Positions 26,600 to 35,440 are shown, counted from the stretch's first letter. The stretch: 64,000 nucleotides of DNA from Azospirillum doebereinerae (GCF_003989665.1 NZ_RZIJ01000023.1:43420-107419); one strand, 5' to 3'. The notes: a model not told the origin generated them from the letters alone. Numbers and translations are program-made.

Positions 26600-26800
26600 G
26601 GCCGGGAACCTTGAAACGGGACGTCATGGAAAGAACACGCCCACGGCCCCGGTTATTCCACGCCTCTTCCGCGCCACTTCCGACGCCGGCATCGATCCGA
26701 TATCGCGATCGGTGAAACAAGAACTATGAATTTCAGAAATTGGCGGAGCCGGCGCATTCTGCGCCTCGACCTTCTTCCACAACGCCAAGGGCGCCCCATC

Positions 26801-27811
26801 ATGAAAGCCATCGGATACCGCAAGCCCCTGCCCGTCGCCGAGCCTGAGGCCCTGATCGACACCGTCCTCGACACGCCCGTCCCGACCGGCCGCGACCTGC
26901 TGGTGCGGGTCCAGGCGGTGTCGGTCAACCCGGTGGACACCAAGCTGCGCGGCAACGTCGCCCCGGCCGAGGGCGCGTTGCGGGTGCTGGGCTTCGACGC
27001 CGCCGGGATCGTCGAGGCGGCGGGGCCGGACGCGACCCTGTTCCGTCCGGGCGACGCGGTGTTCTACGCCGGCTCCATCGACCGCCCCGGCACCAACAGC
27101 GAGTTCCATCTGGTGGACGAGCGCATCGTCGGGCCGAAGCCCGCGAACCTCAGCATCGCCGAGGCCGCCGCCCTGCCCCTGACCGCCATCACCGCCTGGG
27201 AGATGCTGTTCGACCGGCTGCAACTGACGCGCGGCGGGGAGGACGGCCGGTCGCTGCTGATCGTCGGCGGGGCCGGCGGCGTCGGTTCCATGGCGATCCA
27301 GTTGGCGCGCAAGCTGACCAAAATCCGCGTCATCGCCACCGCCTCGCGTCCGGAAACGGCAGCCTGGGTGCGGGAGTTGGGGGCGCACGACGTGATCGAC
27401 CACCACGGCTCCATCGCCGACCAGATCCGCGCGCTGGGGCTGAGCGGCGTCGAAGCCATCTTCTCGACCAACGCGACCGACCGGCATTTCCCGGCCCTGG
27501 TCGACATCGTGGCGCCGCAGGGCCGCATCGGCCTGATCGACGACCCGGCCCCCATCGACGTCCGGCTGCTCAAGCGCAAGAGCGTCTCGCTGCATTGGGA
27601 GCTGATGTTCACCCGCCCGCTGTTCCAGACCGCCGATCTCCAGGCGCAGCACGACCTGCTGGCCGAGGTGTCGCGGCTGGTCGAGGACGGCACGCTGCGC
27701 ACGACGCTGACCGAGACGCTGGGGCGCATCGACGCCGCCACCCTGCGGCGGGCGCACGCCCTGATCGAATCGGGGCAGGCGCGCGGCAAGATCGTGCTGG
27801 AAGGCTTCTGA
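26801..27811 (+). CDS. Zinc-type alcohol dehydrogenase-like/quinone oxidoreductase
   Basis: MDR-superfamily oxidoreductase of 336 residues (ZADH/quinone oxidoreductase branch). It has the GroES-like start MKAIGYRKPLPVAEP, VSVNPVDTKLRG, LGFDAAGIVEAAG and the NADPH motif LLIVGGAGGVGSMAIQLAR. The structural and catalytic zinc ligands of classic ADH are absent, so it is probably an NADPH-dependent quinone or enone reductase. The ATG at 26801 was chosen from family alignment. The LysR gene at 27835 is convergent with it. Confidence 0.85.
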   Translation: MKAIGYRKPLPVAEPEALIDTVLDTPVPTGRDLLVRVQAVSVNPVDTKLRGNVAPAEGALRVLGFDAAGIVEAAGPDATLFRPGDAVFYAGSIDRPGTNSEFHLVDERIVGPKPANLSIAEAAALPLTAITAWEMLFDRLQLTRGGEDGRSLLIVGGAGGVGSMAIQLARKLTKIRVIATASRPETAAWVRELGAHDVIDHHGSIADQIRALGLSGVEAIFSTNATDRHFPALVDIVAPQGRIGLIDDPAPIDVRLLKRKSVSLHWELMFTRPLFQTADLQAQHDLLAEVSRLVEDGTLRTTLTETLGRIDAATLRRAHALIESGQARGKIVLEGF

Positions 27812-27834
27812 GCGAGAGGCTCAGGCGGTTTCGG

Positions 27835-28740
27835 TCAGGCGGCTTCCTGGGGAACCGCCGCCAGCACCGGCCGCGCCGGGCGCATCGCGGACAAGCTCTC
27901 AAGGATGAAGCCGACCAGCGGCTCGGCCAGACGGCGGTTGCGCGGAGTCTCGCCGAAGATGGCCATTTCGACCTCGCCGAGGTCGGGCAGGCCGTCTTCG
28001 GCGCCCAGCCGCCGGGCGCCGTCGGGAACCGAGGATTCGCTGAGCACCGCCACGCCCAGCCCGGCGCGGACGGCGGCCTGCACCCCCATGACGCTGGCGC
28101 TGGTGTAGACCACCCGCCACGGCCGCCCGATCTCCCCCAGCGCCGCCAGCCCCCGGTTGCGGAAGACGCAGGGCGCCGGCAGGGCGCAGAAGGGCAGCGG
28201 CGCGTCGGGCGCCAGCTCCAGCGTCGGGGCGGCAACCCAGCGCATCGGCTCCCGCCAGATGCCCCGGCCGCGCGTCTCGCCCGGATCGCGGCGGGAGATC
28301 ACCAGATCGAGTTCCCCGGAGTCCAGCCCGCCGACCAGATCGCCGCACAGCCCGACCCGCACGTCGATGTGCAGGCGCGGGTAGATTTTGGCGAACTGGG
28401 TCAGCACGCGCGGCAGATGATCGGACAGGAAATACTCGGCGACGCCCAGCCGCAATTCGCCCTCCGCCGCCGGTTCGGCGAAGCGGCGCACCGTCTCGTC
28501 GTTCAGTTCCAGCAGGCGGCGGGCGTAGCCCAGCAGCAACTCCCCGTCATGGGTGACCGACAGCGACCGGCTGGTGCGCTCGAAGAGGCGGCGGCCGAGC
28601 GTGTCCTCCAGCTTCTTGATCTTGACGCTGATCGCCGACTGGGTGCGGCCCAGCCGCTCCGCCGCCGCCGTGAAGCCGCCGGCCTCGGCCACCGTCACGA
28701 AGGCCCGCAGCGCGTCGATGTCCAGATCGGGAAGCGTCAT
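27835..28740 (-). CDS. LysR-family transcriptional regulator
   Basis: The 301-residue product has the N-terminal winged helix (FVTVAEAGGFTAAAERLGRTQSAISVKIKKLE, DLDIDALRAF before it) and the type-2 periplasmic-like effector domain. The DNA-binding half resembles the LrhA/HexA branch. Divergent upstream at 28899 is a PstS-like lipoprotein, which may be a target. The effector is unknown. Confidence 0.9.
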   Translation of the reverse strand: MTLPDLDIDALRAFVTVAEAGGFTAAAERLGRTQSAISVKIKKLEDTLGRRLFERTSRSLSVTHDGELLLGYARRLLELNDETVRRFAEPAAEGELRLGVAEYFLSDHLPRVLTQFAKIYPRLHIDVRVGLCGDLVGGLDSGELDLVISRRDPGETRGRGIWREPMRWVAAPTLELAPDAPLPFCALPAPCVFRNRGLAALGEIGRPWRVVYTSASVMGVQAAVRAGLGVAVLSESSVPDGARRLGAEDGLPDLGEVEMAIFGETPRNRRLAEPLVGFILESLSAMRPARPVLAAVPQEAA

Positions 28741-28898
28741 CGCCGTTCATTCCGCCATTGGATGGATTTCGGGGAATCTATCCGATTTGCGCATGATTGG
28801 CGAGCAGCCCCGTCCGGCCCTGGTCCAACCGGCCGCCACGCGCGTTACCCCATGGACAGGGGCGTCAACGCCCCGCGACCGGTTCGGGAGGTTCAAGC

Positions 28899-29405
28899 AT
28901 GACCAACAAGTTTCTTCTGGCATCCGCCCTGGCGGCGGCGACGTTGATCGCCGGCTGCCAGTTTCCCGGCACCGAGGGTCCGCGCCAGACGGCGGCGCTG
29001 ACCCCGCCGCCGGCCCCCCGCCCGCCCCCGGAGGAGCGCGGCATCTGGATCGTCGGCAGCCCGGCCCTGCGCGGCCCGGTGCAGAGCTCCTCGGACAAGT
29101 TCGGCGGTGGGCCGGACACCCGCCCCCGGTTGGTCGCCGAGGGGACGGCGCCGGGCTTCCGCGCCTTCTGCGCCGGGGTCGGGCTGGAGCATCCCGACAT
29201 GGTGGCGTCCGACCGTCCGATCACGGCGGCGGAGACCAAGCGCTGTCAAGCCAAGGGCATCACGCTCAGCGAATACGCGCTGGGGCCGAAGCGCTTCCTC
29301 TACGTGAAGGACGCGCATATGGGCAGCGTTCCGGGCGTGCGCGACTTCGTCGGCAGTTGGAACGTGCCGGGCAAGCCGGTCCGCGACCCGACGACGGCGA
29401 GCTAA
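28899..29405 (+). CDS. PstS-like lipoprotein, shortened
   Basis: A 168-residue lipoprotein (lipobox LIAGC, Cys20) whose mature half resembles the first lobe of phosphate-binding PstS: WIVGSPALRGPVQ, then a GT..GFRAFCAGVGLEHPDMVASDRPITAAE stretch. In PstS the matching region binds phosphate. Full-length PstS has about 320 residues; the second lobe is missing. The spacer after the lipid anchor is Pro-rich. It may act as a receptor-like or scaffold lipoprotein rather than a transporter subunit. GGGAGG precedes the ATG. Its 3' end overlaps the convergent XRE-cupin gene by 4 bases. Confidence 0.65.
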   Translation: MTNKFLLASALAAATLIAGCQFPGTEGPRQTAALTPPPAPRPPPEERGIWIVGSPALRGPVQSSSDKFGGGPDTRPRLVAEGTAPGFRAFCAGVGLEHPDMVASDRPITAAETKRCQAKGITLSEYALGPKRFLYVKDAHMGSVPGVRDFVGSWNVPGKPVRDPTTAS

Positions 29406-29983
29406 CGGTCACGCCGCAGGATTGCGATGACGTAACGGCAAGGGGTCGTGCCTGGATTGACGAAGACGCAGTCCTCGGGCGGCCCCAGCCGAAGGCAGTC
29501 GCCGGGAGCGAGGTCGTAGGACGCCTCGCCTTGGCGAAAGCAAAGCCGCCCCTCGACGACCAGGATCTGCTGGTCGTCGATCATGCCATAGGCGGCGGCC
29601 GGGTAGGCGACCTCGGCACCCGCCGGCAGATCACCCCAGACGAGTTCCAACGGCGCTCCGCCGGGAATGGCCGGCGTCAGGGCGCGGCGCTGGAAACCGG
29701 TGGCCGGATCGGTCCAGCGCTCCTGCTCCGCGTGACGGTTGAGGCGCCCGCCACCGTCTTCGATCCGTGCCAGAAGTTGGGACAGAGTGATGCCGAACGC
29801 GGCCGAGAGACGGCCAAGCAAAGCGGCGGTCGGGCTGCTCTCCTCCCGCTCGATCTTGCTGATCATGGCGCGCGACACCCCTGAGCGAGCGGCGAGGTCG
29901 GCCAGGGACCAGCCGCGTTTCTCCCGCTCGGCCCGGATGCGATGCGCCAAGCGCTTTTCAAGGGAGGTGAATTCAGTGGACAT
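29402..29983 (-). CDS. XRE-family regulator with cupin domain
   Basis: A 193-residue regulator: N-terminal helix-turn-helix (RIRAEREKRGWSLADLAARSGVSRAMISKIE) and C-terminal cupin (LELVWGDLPAGAEVAYPAAAYG, QILVVEGRLCFRQGE, YDLAPGDCLRL). This is the SutR/PuuR-like architecture in which the cupin binds a small ligand. It is divergent from a GNAT acetyltransferase. A near-perfect 18 bp palindrome lies right at its own start codon, so it probably represses itself and the GNAT gene. Confidence 0.92.
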   Translation of the reverse strand: MSTEFTSLEKRLAHRIRAEREKRGWSLADLAARSGVSRAMISKIEREESSPTAALLGRLSAAFGITLSQLLARIEDGGGRLNRHAEQERWTDPATGFQRRALTPAIPGGAPLELVWGDLPAGAEVAYPAAAYGMIDDQQILVVEGRLCFRQGEASYDLAPGDCLRLGPPEDCVFVNPGTTPCRYVIAILRRDR

Positions 29984-29984
29984 A

Positions 29985-30002
29985 AATCCATTATAGTGGA
30001 TT
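29985..30002. promoter_or_regulatory. Palindromic operator between XRE-cupin and GNAT genes
   Basis: AATCCATTATAGTGGATT is an 18 bp dyad with only the central pair of positions 7/12 unmatched. It lies 2 bp before the XRE start codon, within the only space available for promoters in both directions. The TATAGT core may double as a -10 box. Confidence 0.7.
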
Positions 30003-30048
30003 CATGAGGGGCACACCATCCTTATCCCCGGCTGCTGGAGCTTGCGTC

Positions 30049-30549
30049 GTGCCCATCCAAGTCCGTTCCGCCGAGGAAGGCGACCTTCCAGCCATCCTTG
30101 CCATAACCAACGACGCCATCGTCAACACGACGGCCGTTTGGAGCCTCACGCCGGCCACATTGGAAACCCGCCGAGCTTGGCTGGAGGAAAGGCGGTTGAA
30201 GGGTTATCCCGTCCTTGTCGCGGACGATGGGAACGGCGCGCTGGGCTTCGCGTCCTTCGGTGACTTCCGACCTTGGGAAGGCTATCGGCACAGCGTCGAG
30301 AACTCGATCTACATCGACGCCGGGCATCGTGGCCGTGGGTTGGGACGGCTGCTCCTGGGGGCGCTGTTGGACGAGGCGACACGCCAAGGCAAACATGTGA
30401 TGGTGGCCGGGATCGAGGCGGAGAACACCGCCTCGATTCACCTGCACGCCGGCTTCGGCTTCGAGGAAACCGGACGGCTCCGCCAAGTCGGGCGGAAGTT
30501 CGACCGTTGGCTGGACCTCGTCTTCATGCAGCGTTTGCTGGACCGCTGA
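30049..30549 (+). CDS. GNAT N-acetyltransferase (phosphinothricin acetyltransferase type)
   Basis: The 166-residue product fits the PAT/MddA group that acetylates phosphinothricin or methionine sulfoximine/sulfone. It has IRSAEEGDLPAILAITNDAI-like start, the Thr-Trp containing TTAVWSLTPATLETRRAWLEER, an acetyl-CoA loop (GHRGRGLGRLLL) and the HLHAGFGFEETGRLRQVGRKF ending. I prefer the GTG at 30049 with GGAG 8 bases upstream; an ATG at 30004 would sit in the operator. It is divergent from the XRE-cupin regulator. Confidence 0.85.
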   Translation: MPIQVRSAEEGDLPAILAITNDAIVNTTAVWSLTPATLETRRAWLEERRLKGYPVLVADDGNGALGFASFGDFRPWEGYRHSVENSIYIDAGHRGRGLGRLLLGALLDEATRQGKHVMVAGIEAENTASIHLHAGFGFEETGRLRQVGRKFDRWLDLVFMQRLLDR

Positions 30550-30553
30550 GGGA

Positions 30554-32116
30554 TCACCCTGCCGCGAACAGGTCACCGTCCGCCGGACCATCCGTCGGGT
30601 TGCCGGCCGTGTCGTCGGCGTTGGGGTCGCCCAGCGCGGTTTCCCAGCCGAGCGCCGGCAGGCCGATGGCGCGGGTGTTGCCCAGCCCGCTGCGCGTCGC
30701 GATGAAGCCGCGCTGCTCCATGTAGGTCAGCAAGCGGCGCCCGCGCCCCTTGGACCGGCTGCCGCAGGCCCGCGCCACGTCGGCGTCGGACGGACACGGC
30801 GTGTGGTCGAGCGCGGCGCGGGCCAGCAGCAGGAACACCGGCTGGATGTCCTCCGCCAGCGTCGCGGCGACGGCGGTCGCCTTCTCCCAGGCCGGATCGT
30901 CGCCGCTGCCCGCACCCGCCCGCGCGGCGGCGAGGCGGCGGCGGAAGGCCGGCAGCGCCAATTGGTCGCCGTCCACCCCGCGCCCCCGGCAGCGCACCAG
31001 GAAATCCTGGTACAGCACGGCGAGCGGTCGGTAGGGCGCCTCCGGGTCGGCCAGCACCTCGCGCAGCACCACCTCGTACTGCGCCTCGCGCTCGGCGGCC
31101 TGCTCGGGGGTCTCCACCGGTTCGGGTGGCGGCAGCGGAAGCTCGTCCTCCGGCGGCGCGACGGGCAAAGCGGCGGCGGCGGCCCGGCCGCGCGCCAACT
31201 GCGCCATCAGGTCGGCGCTGGCCGAGGTCGAGGGGCGGCGGACGTAGCGCGGCGGCTCCGGCTCGGTCGTGGTGAAGATCAGGTCGCGGGCGTCCTCCAC
31301 CGCCGTGGCGGGCGGCGGCAGCAGCGTCGGGCTGCCGGTGCGGCCCTGCGTCTCCACCGCGCCGATGCGCAACGGCAGCGGGCGGCGCGACAAAGCGGGA
31401 CCCAACGCGATGAAATGGCCGCGCTCCAGGTCGCGGAACATCTCCGCCTGCCGGCGCTCCATGCCCAGCAGATCGGCGGCGCGCGCCATGTCGATGTCGA
31501 GGAAGGTGCGGCCCATCAGGAAGTTCGAGGCCTCCGCCGCGACGTTCTTGGCCAGCTTGGCGAGGCGCTGGGTGGCGATCACCCCGGCCAGCCCGCGCTT
31601 GCGGCCCCGGCACATCAGGTTGGTCATCGCGCCCAGCGAGACCTTGCGCGCCTCGTCCGACACCTCGCCGGCGGCGGACGGGGCGAAGAGCTGCGCCTCG
31701 TCCACCACCACCAGCATCGGGTACCAGAAGTCGCGGTCGGCGTCGAACAGCCCGCCCAGGAAGGCGGCCGCCGCGCGCATCTGCATCTCCGAATCCAACC
31801 CCTCCAGGTTCAGGACCACGGAGACGCGGTGCTGGCGGACGCGGGCGGCCACCGATTGCAGGGCCGCCTCGGTGTGGGCGTCGGCCTCGACCACGACATG
31901 GCCGAAGCGTTCGGCCAGCGTGACGAAGTCGCCCTCCGGGTCGATGACGGCCTGCTGGACCCAGGGGGCGCTCTGCTCGATCAGGCGGCGCAGGAGGTGC
32001 GACTTGCCGGAGCCGGAATTGCCCTGCACCAGCAGGCGGGTCGCCAGCAGCTCCTCCAGGTCGAGCGTCGCGGACGCGTTCGCGTTCGTCCGCCCCATGT
32101 CGATGCCGACCTTCAT
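30554..32116 (-). CDS. HerA-like/DUF87 ATPase
   Basis: The 520-residue product has a FtsK-HerA type P-loop ATPase domain: Walker A GNSGSGKSHLLRR, VIDPEGDFVTLAE, Walker B YPMLVVVDEAQLFAP, the sensor ATQRLAKLAKNVAAEASNFLMGRTFLD and a conserved C-terminal helix. Residues 270-350 are a Pro-rich linker, followed by a winged-helix-like tail. Relatives are DNA translocases or helicases involved in end processing, plasmid or defence functions. No NurA, SIR2 or nuclease partner is adjacent. The ATG at 32116 has GGGAGGC upstream. Confidence 0.82.
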   Translation of the reverse strand: MKVGIDMGRTNANASATLDLEELLATRLLVQGNSGSGKSHLLRRLIEQSAPWVQQAVIDPEGDFVTLAERFGHVVVEADAHTEAALQSVAARVRQHRVSVVLNLEGLDSEMQMRAAAAFLGGLFDADRDFWYPMLVVVDEAQLFAPSAAGEVSDEARKVSLGAMTNLMCRGRKRGLAGVIATQRLAKLAKNVAAEASNFLMGRTFLDIDMARAADLLGMERRQAEMFRDLERGHFIALGPALSRRPLPLRIGAVETQGRTGSPTLLPPPATAVEDARDLIFTTTEPEPPRYVRRPSTSASADLMAQLARGRAAAAALPVAPPEDELPLPPPEPVETPEQAAEREAQYEVVLREVLADPEAPYRPLAVLYQDFLVRCRGRGVDGDQLALPAFRRRLAAARAGAGSGDDPAWEKATAVAATLAEDIQPVFLLLARAALDHTPCPSDADVARACGSRSKGRGRRLLTYMEQRGFIATRSGLGNTRAIGLPALGWETALGDPNADDTAGNPTDGPADGDLFAAG

Positions 32117-32258
32117 ACCGCTCGCCTCCCGCACCCGGACCACCCGTGAAGCGCCCTCCTATAGCGCAGCGGGGGGCGTCGATACGAGGATGCGATTGAG
32201 CAGGGCCGCCCTTCCTCCGGCGCGGTCCGCGCCGCCAGGGGTTGCGGAAGGGAGGGAC

Positions 32259-32288
32259 TTGCTCCCGGCCGGTCTTTGCCCATATCCT
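32259..32288 (+). promoter_or_regulatory. Candidate promoter of an antisense RNA
   Basis: TTGCTC and TATCCT are spaced by 18 bp. A transcript from here would start near 32295 and run opposite to the small reading at 32340-32411. Confidence 0.35.
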
Positions 32289-32339
32289 GTGGGGACCAAG
32301 GGAGCACGGGTCCTACGCCGCGCTCCCAGGTCCGGTCCT

Positions 32340-32411
32340 TTACGGCATCAGGTCAAGGATTTCCTTGATCGGTTGCAGCACAAGGACCAGGAGTTGGAGG
32401 ATTTTGGTCAT
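32340..32411 (-). CDS. Candidate 23-residue hydrophobic peptide (type I toxin-like)
   Basis: The reading MTKILQLLVLVLQPIK... is Leu/Val/Ile-rich with a short charged centre and ends ILDLMP. GGGGAG lies 8 bases before the ATG. Its size and hydrophobicity resemble membrane-acting type I toxins (Ibs/Ldr-like in general character, no sequence match). A -35/-10 pair at 32507-32479 drives it and an opposing promoter lies downstream. Function is inferred from layout only. Confidence 0.4.
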   Translation of the reverse strand: MTKILQLLVLVLQPIKEILDLMP

Positions 32412-32478
32412 CCTCTGGTCTCCCCAGTCAGTGGGACGCGGGCGGTGGCCGGTCCGCCGCCCGGTTCCCACGAAAGCA

Positions 32479-32507
32479 TGCATAAAGAGGAAGCGGTGGA
32501 GGAGCAA
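32479..32507 (-). promoter_or_regulatory. Candidate sigma-70 promoter of the small peptide
   Basis: On the minus strand TTGCTC (32507-32502) and TATGCA (32484-32479) are spaced by exactly 17 bp. The start of the 23-residue reading lies about 60 bases downstream. Confidence 0.4.
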
Positions 32508-32715
32508 CGGATCTTCTACCTTGGAGAGCGAATGAGTTGTTGCGCTCCACTTCCGCAACACATCTCCCGCTGAACGCTCGCCAAATCCAAGTCTGTGAAA
32601 AAAGGGCGTCCCGGAGTCACGAAACCGCAAAGATGGTCTGCTACAAGCGGAGCCCGAACCGGTGGTTCCGGTGCGTGACGGACACGTGCGACACGAGCGG
32701 GCGGCGGTCTCCCCC

Positions 32716-34560
32716 ATGACCTTGCTATCCATGGACGCGGCGAAGGACGGACGACCGGCGCTGCCGAGCGGACGGGCCGATTTGCCCTCCAGGCTCCGCT
32801 TCGACTGGCCTACGGCGGTCGCCGCCCTGGTCTACGCCTTCCAACCGATCGTCCAACTGCGCAGCGGGCGCTGCCACGGCTACGAGGCGCTGCTGCGCGG
32901 CTTCGACCGCACGCCCTTCGCCGACGCGGGCGAACTGCTCGACGCGGCCGAGGCGGCGGGGGCGCTGGGGACGGTGGAGAGCGCGCTGCACGCCAAGGCG
33001 GTGGCCGCCTACCGGGGTCTGGCCGGCTGGGCCGAGGCGAAGCTGTTCCTGAACCTCGACGCCCGTCTGGTCGGCCGCCCGGATTCGCCCTGGCTGTCGC
33101 CGGACAGCGGCGGGCGGCGGCACACCGGGATCGCGCTGGAGATTTCCGAACGCTGCCCGACAGCGCCCGACGTCTCGGTCGAGTCCGCCGTCGACCTCTA
33201 CCGCCGCAGCGGGCTCGGCATCGCCATCGACGATTTCGGCGTCGGCTTCGCCGGGCTGCGGCTACTCTACGAGGCGCGACCGGATTACGTGAAGCTCGAC
33301 CGCTACTTCATCGCCGGCATCGACCGCGACGCGCGCAAGCGGGCGCTGGTGGCGGCGGTGGTCGGGCACGCCCACGCGCTGGGCATCCAGATCGTCGCCG
33401 AGGGGATCGAGACGACCGGCGAGTTCTACACCTGCCGGGACCTCGGCTGCGACTTCGCACAGGGTTTCCTGCTCGCCCACCCGCGCACCGACATCACGGG
33501 CGTGACGCCCCGTTGCGCCGTCGTCGAGGAATTGAACCGCAAGGATCGCCGCCAGCCCGGCGAGGCGCACCGCCGCCTGTCCGAGGTGATCGAGCGCCTG
33601 CCCCCGCTGCGCGTCGATTCGCGCAAGACCGACCTGCTGGACTATTTCAAGGGCGATTCCAGCGCGACCATCGCCCCCATCGTCGACGAGCACGACCGCC
33701 CGCTCGGCCTGATCCGCGAGCGCGACCTGAAGCGCTTCGTCTATTCGCGCTTCGGCGGCGAGCTTCTGCGCAACCGGGGGCTCGGCGACCGGCTGGACGA
33801 TCTGGTCGTCACCATCCCGGTCTGCGACATCTCCACCCCGCTCGACCGCGTCATCGAGGCGTTCTCGACCGAAGCGGCCGACGACGGCATCGTGATCGTG
33901 GAGGGCGGCGCCTACGCCGGGGTGCTGTCGAGCGGCGCGCTGCTGCGGCTGGTGCACGAGCGCAACCTCGCCATGGCGACCGACCAGAACCCGCTGACCC
34001 GGCTGCCCGGCAACGCCGCCATCGTCCGCCGCATCGAGGGCGCGCTGGCCGACCCGGCGCGCGGCCATGTCCTGGCCTATCTGGATTTCGACAACTTCAA
34101 GCCGTTCAACGACAGTTTCGGCTTCCGCCAGGGCGACCGCGCCATCCTGATGTTCAGCGAACGGCTGAAGGCCTGGGCGGCGGGGGCCGGAGCGGGCGCC
34201 GGGGAGTGCTTCGCCGGGCACATCGGCGGCGACGATTTCTTCCTGGGCGTCAGCGGCGGGGACGAGGACGAGGCGCTGGCCCGGCTGGCCGAGTTGGTCG
34301 CGCAGTTCCGCTCCGACGCCGAAAGCCTGTACGACGCGGCGACGCGAGAGGCCGGCGGCTTCCTGGCCAAGGACCGTTACGGCGCCGTCCGCTCCTTCCC
34401 GCTGCTGTCGGCCAGCGGCGTGGTGGTGGTGGTCGCCCCCGGCCCGCACGGCCTGACCCCCGACGCCGTCAACGCCGCCATCGCCGACAACAAGGCCCAC
34501 GCCAAGGGCGCCGCCGACAAGCTCTGCGTCATCCGCCTGCCGGAGACGGCTCCGCGCTGA
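32716..34560 (+). CDS. EAL-CBS-GGDEF cyclic-di-GMP protein
   Basis: Soluble 614-residue protein with domain order EAL (about 35-270), CBS pair (about 295-420), GGDEF (about 425-605). The phosphodiesterase centre looks complete: YEALL (56-60), LEIS E144, DDFG (172-175), KLD (193-195), AEGIE (228-232). The cyclase motif is GGDDF (504-508), a tolerated variant, with no RxxD inhibitory site five residues before it. The protein may therefore hydrolyse c-di-GMP, with the GGDEF domain making it or acting as GTP sensor; CBS pairs often bind adenosine nucleotides. No membrane segments are present. Start choice at 32716 is uncertain; a Met 5 codons on is possible. Confidence 0.9.
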   Translation: MTLLSMDAAKDGRPALPSGRADLPSRLRFDWPTAVAALVYAFQPIVQLRSGRCHGYEALLRGFDRTPFADAGELLDAAEAAGALGTVESALHAKAVAAYRGLAGWAEAKLFLNLDARLVGRPDSPWLSPDSGGRRHTGIALEISERCPTAPDVSVESAVDLYRRSGLGIAIDDFGVGFAGLRLLYEARPDYVKLDRYFIAGIDRDARKRALVAAVVGHAHALGIQIVAEGIETTGEFYTCRDLGCDFAQGFLLAHPRTDITGVTPRCAVVEELNRKDRRQPGEAHRRLSEVIERLPPLRVDSRKTDLLDYFKGDSSATIAPIVDEHDRPLGLIRERDLKRFVYSRFGGELLRNRGLGDRLDDLVVTIPVCDISTPLDRVIEAFSTEAADDGIVIVEGGAYAGVLSSGALLRLVHERNLAMATDQNPLTRLPGNAAIVRRIEGALADPARGHVLAYLDFDNFKPFNDSFGFRQGDRAILMFSERLKAWAAGAGAGAGECFAGHIGGDDFFLGVSGGDEDEALARLAELVAQFRSDAESLYDAATREAGGFLAKDRYGAVRSFPLLSASGVVVVVAPGPHGLTPDAVNAAIADNKAHAKGAADKLCVIRLPETAPR

Positions 34561-35440
34561 GCCGGCGGGCGACGGCGAGCACCGTCTCGCGCAGGAAGCG
34601 GTGGGCCGGGTCGCCGTCCTGTCGCGGGTGCCACGCCTGGGCGACGGCGACCGAGGGCGTCTCCACCGGCAGCGGAAAGACCGCCACCGGCAGGCCCAGC
34701 GTTACGGCGTGGCGCGCCATGCCCTGCGGCACGGCGGCCACGAGGTCGGATTGCACGGCGGCGGACAGCGCGGCGTGAACGTCCGGCGTCACCAGATCGA
34801 CCCGGCGCGTCAGGCCCAGCCGGTCCAGCGCGTCGTCGATGGGTCCGCGCGCCTTCCCCCGGCGCGAGGCGCAGACATGGCCGCAGGCGGCGAAGCGATC
34901 CGCCGTGAGGGGCGAACCGTCCAGCAGCGGATGCCCGGCGCGGACCACCCCGACGAAGCGTTCCCGGTAGAGGGTCTGCACCCGCACCTCCGGCCCCATC
35001 GGGCCGATGACGCCGATGTCGAGGTCGATCTGCCCGTCGCGCAGGGGATCGACCGCCTCGTCCCCCTCGCCGACGAAGCGCAGCGCGACGGCCGGCGCCC
35101 GGTGGCGCAGCGCGGCCAGCAGCGGGGCGGCGAAGAGCCCGGCAACCCCCGAACGCAGGGTGAAGCGGCGCTCCAGCGCCGACAGGTCGAGACGGTCCGG
35201 GCGCAGCAGGCTCTGCGCCTCCGCCACCAGGGAGCGGACGCGCTCGCGCATCGCCTCGGCGCGCGGGGTGGGAACCATGGACCGGCCGGCGCGCACCAGG
35301 ATCGGGTCGCCGACCGCCGCGCGGATGCGGGCCAGCGTGCGGCTCATCGCCGGGGGACTGAGGTTCATCCGCTCCGCCGCACGGGTGACGCTGCCCTCGG
35401 TCAGCAGGGCGTCGAGGGCGAGCAGCAGGCCGAGATCCAT
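34529..35440 (-). CDS. LysR-family transcriptional regulator
   Basis: Winged-helix LysR regulator of 303 residues (LGLLLALDALLTEGSVTRAAERMNLSPPAMSRTLARIR, read in pieces) with a PBP2 effector domain. The HTH resembles the NodD/LinR-like branch. The MFS transporter at 35556 is divergent and likely its target. The 3' end overlaps the EAL-GGDEF gene by 32 bases in convergent orientation. A GTG 11 codons upstream is an alternative start. Confidence 0.9.
   Translation of the reverse strand: MDLGLLLALDALLTEGSVTRAAERMNLSPPAMSRTLARIRAAVGDPILVRAGRSMVPTPRAEAMRERVRSLVAEAQSLLRPDRLDLSALERRFTLRSGVAGLFAAPLLAALRHRAPAVALRFVGEGDEAVDPLRDGQIDLDIGVIGPMGPEVRVQTLYRERFVGVVRAGHPLLDGSPLTADRFAACGHVCASRRGKARGPIDDALDRLGLTRRVDLVTPDVHAALSAAVQSDLVAAVPQGMARHAVTLGLPVAVFPLPVETPSVAVAQAWHPRQDGDPAHRFLRETVLAVARRLSAEPSPAGG

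Larger units (their letters stand above)
32117..32715. other. Intergenic region with a candidate toxin-antitoxin locus
   Basis: This 599 bp gap holds no large gene. It contains the 23-residue reading at 32340-32411 on the minus strand and two sigma-70-like promoters that would make overlapping, opposite transcripts. The remaining sequence, 32520-32715, is the leader of the EAL-GGDEF gene with no further feature seen. Confidence 0.5.
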
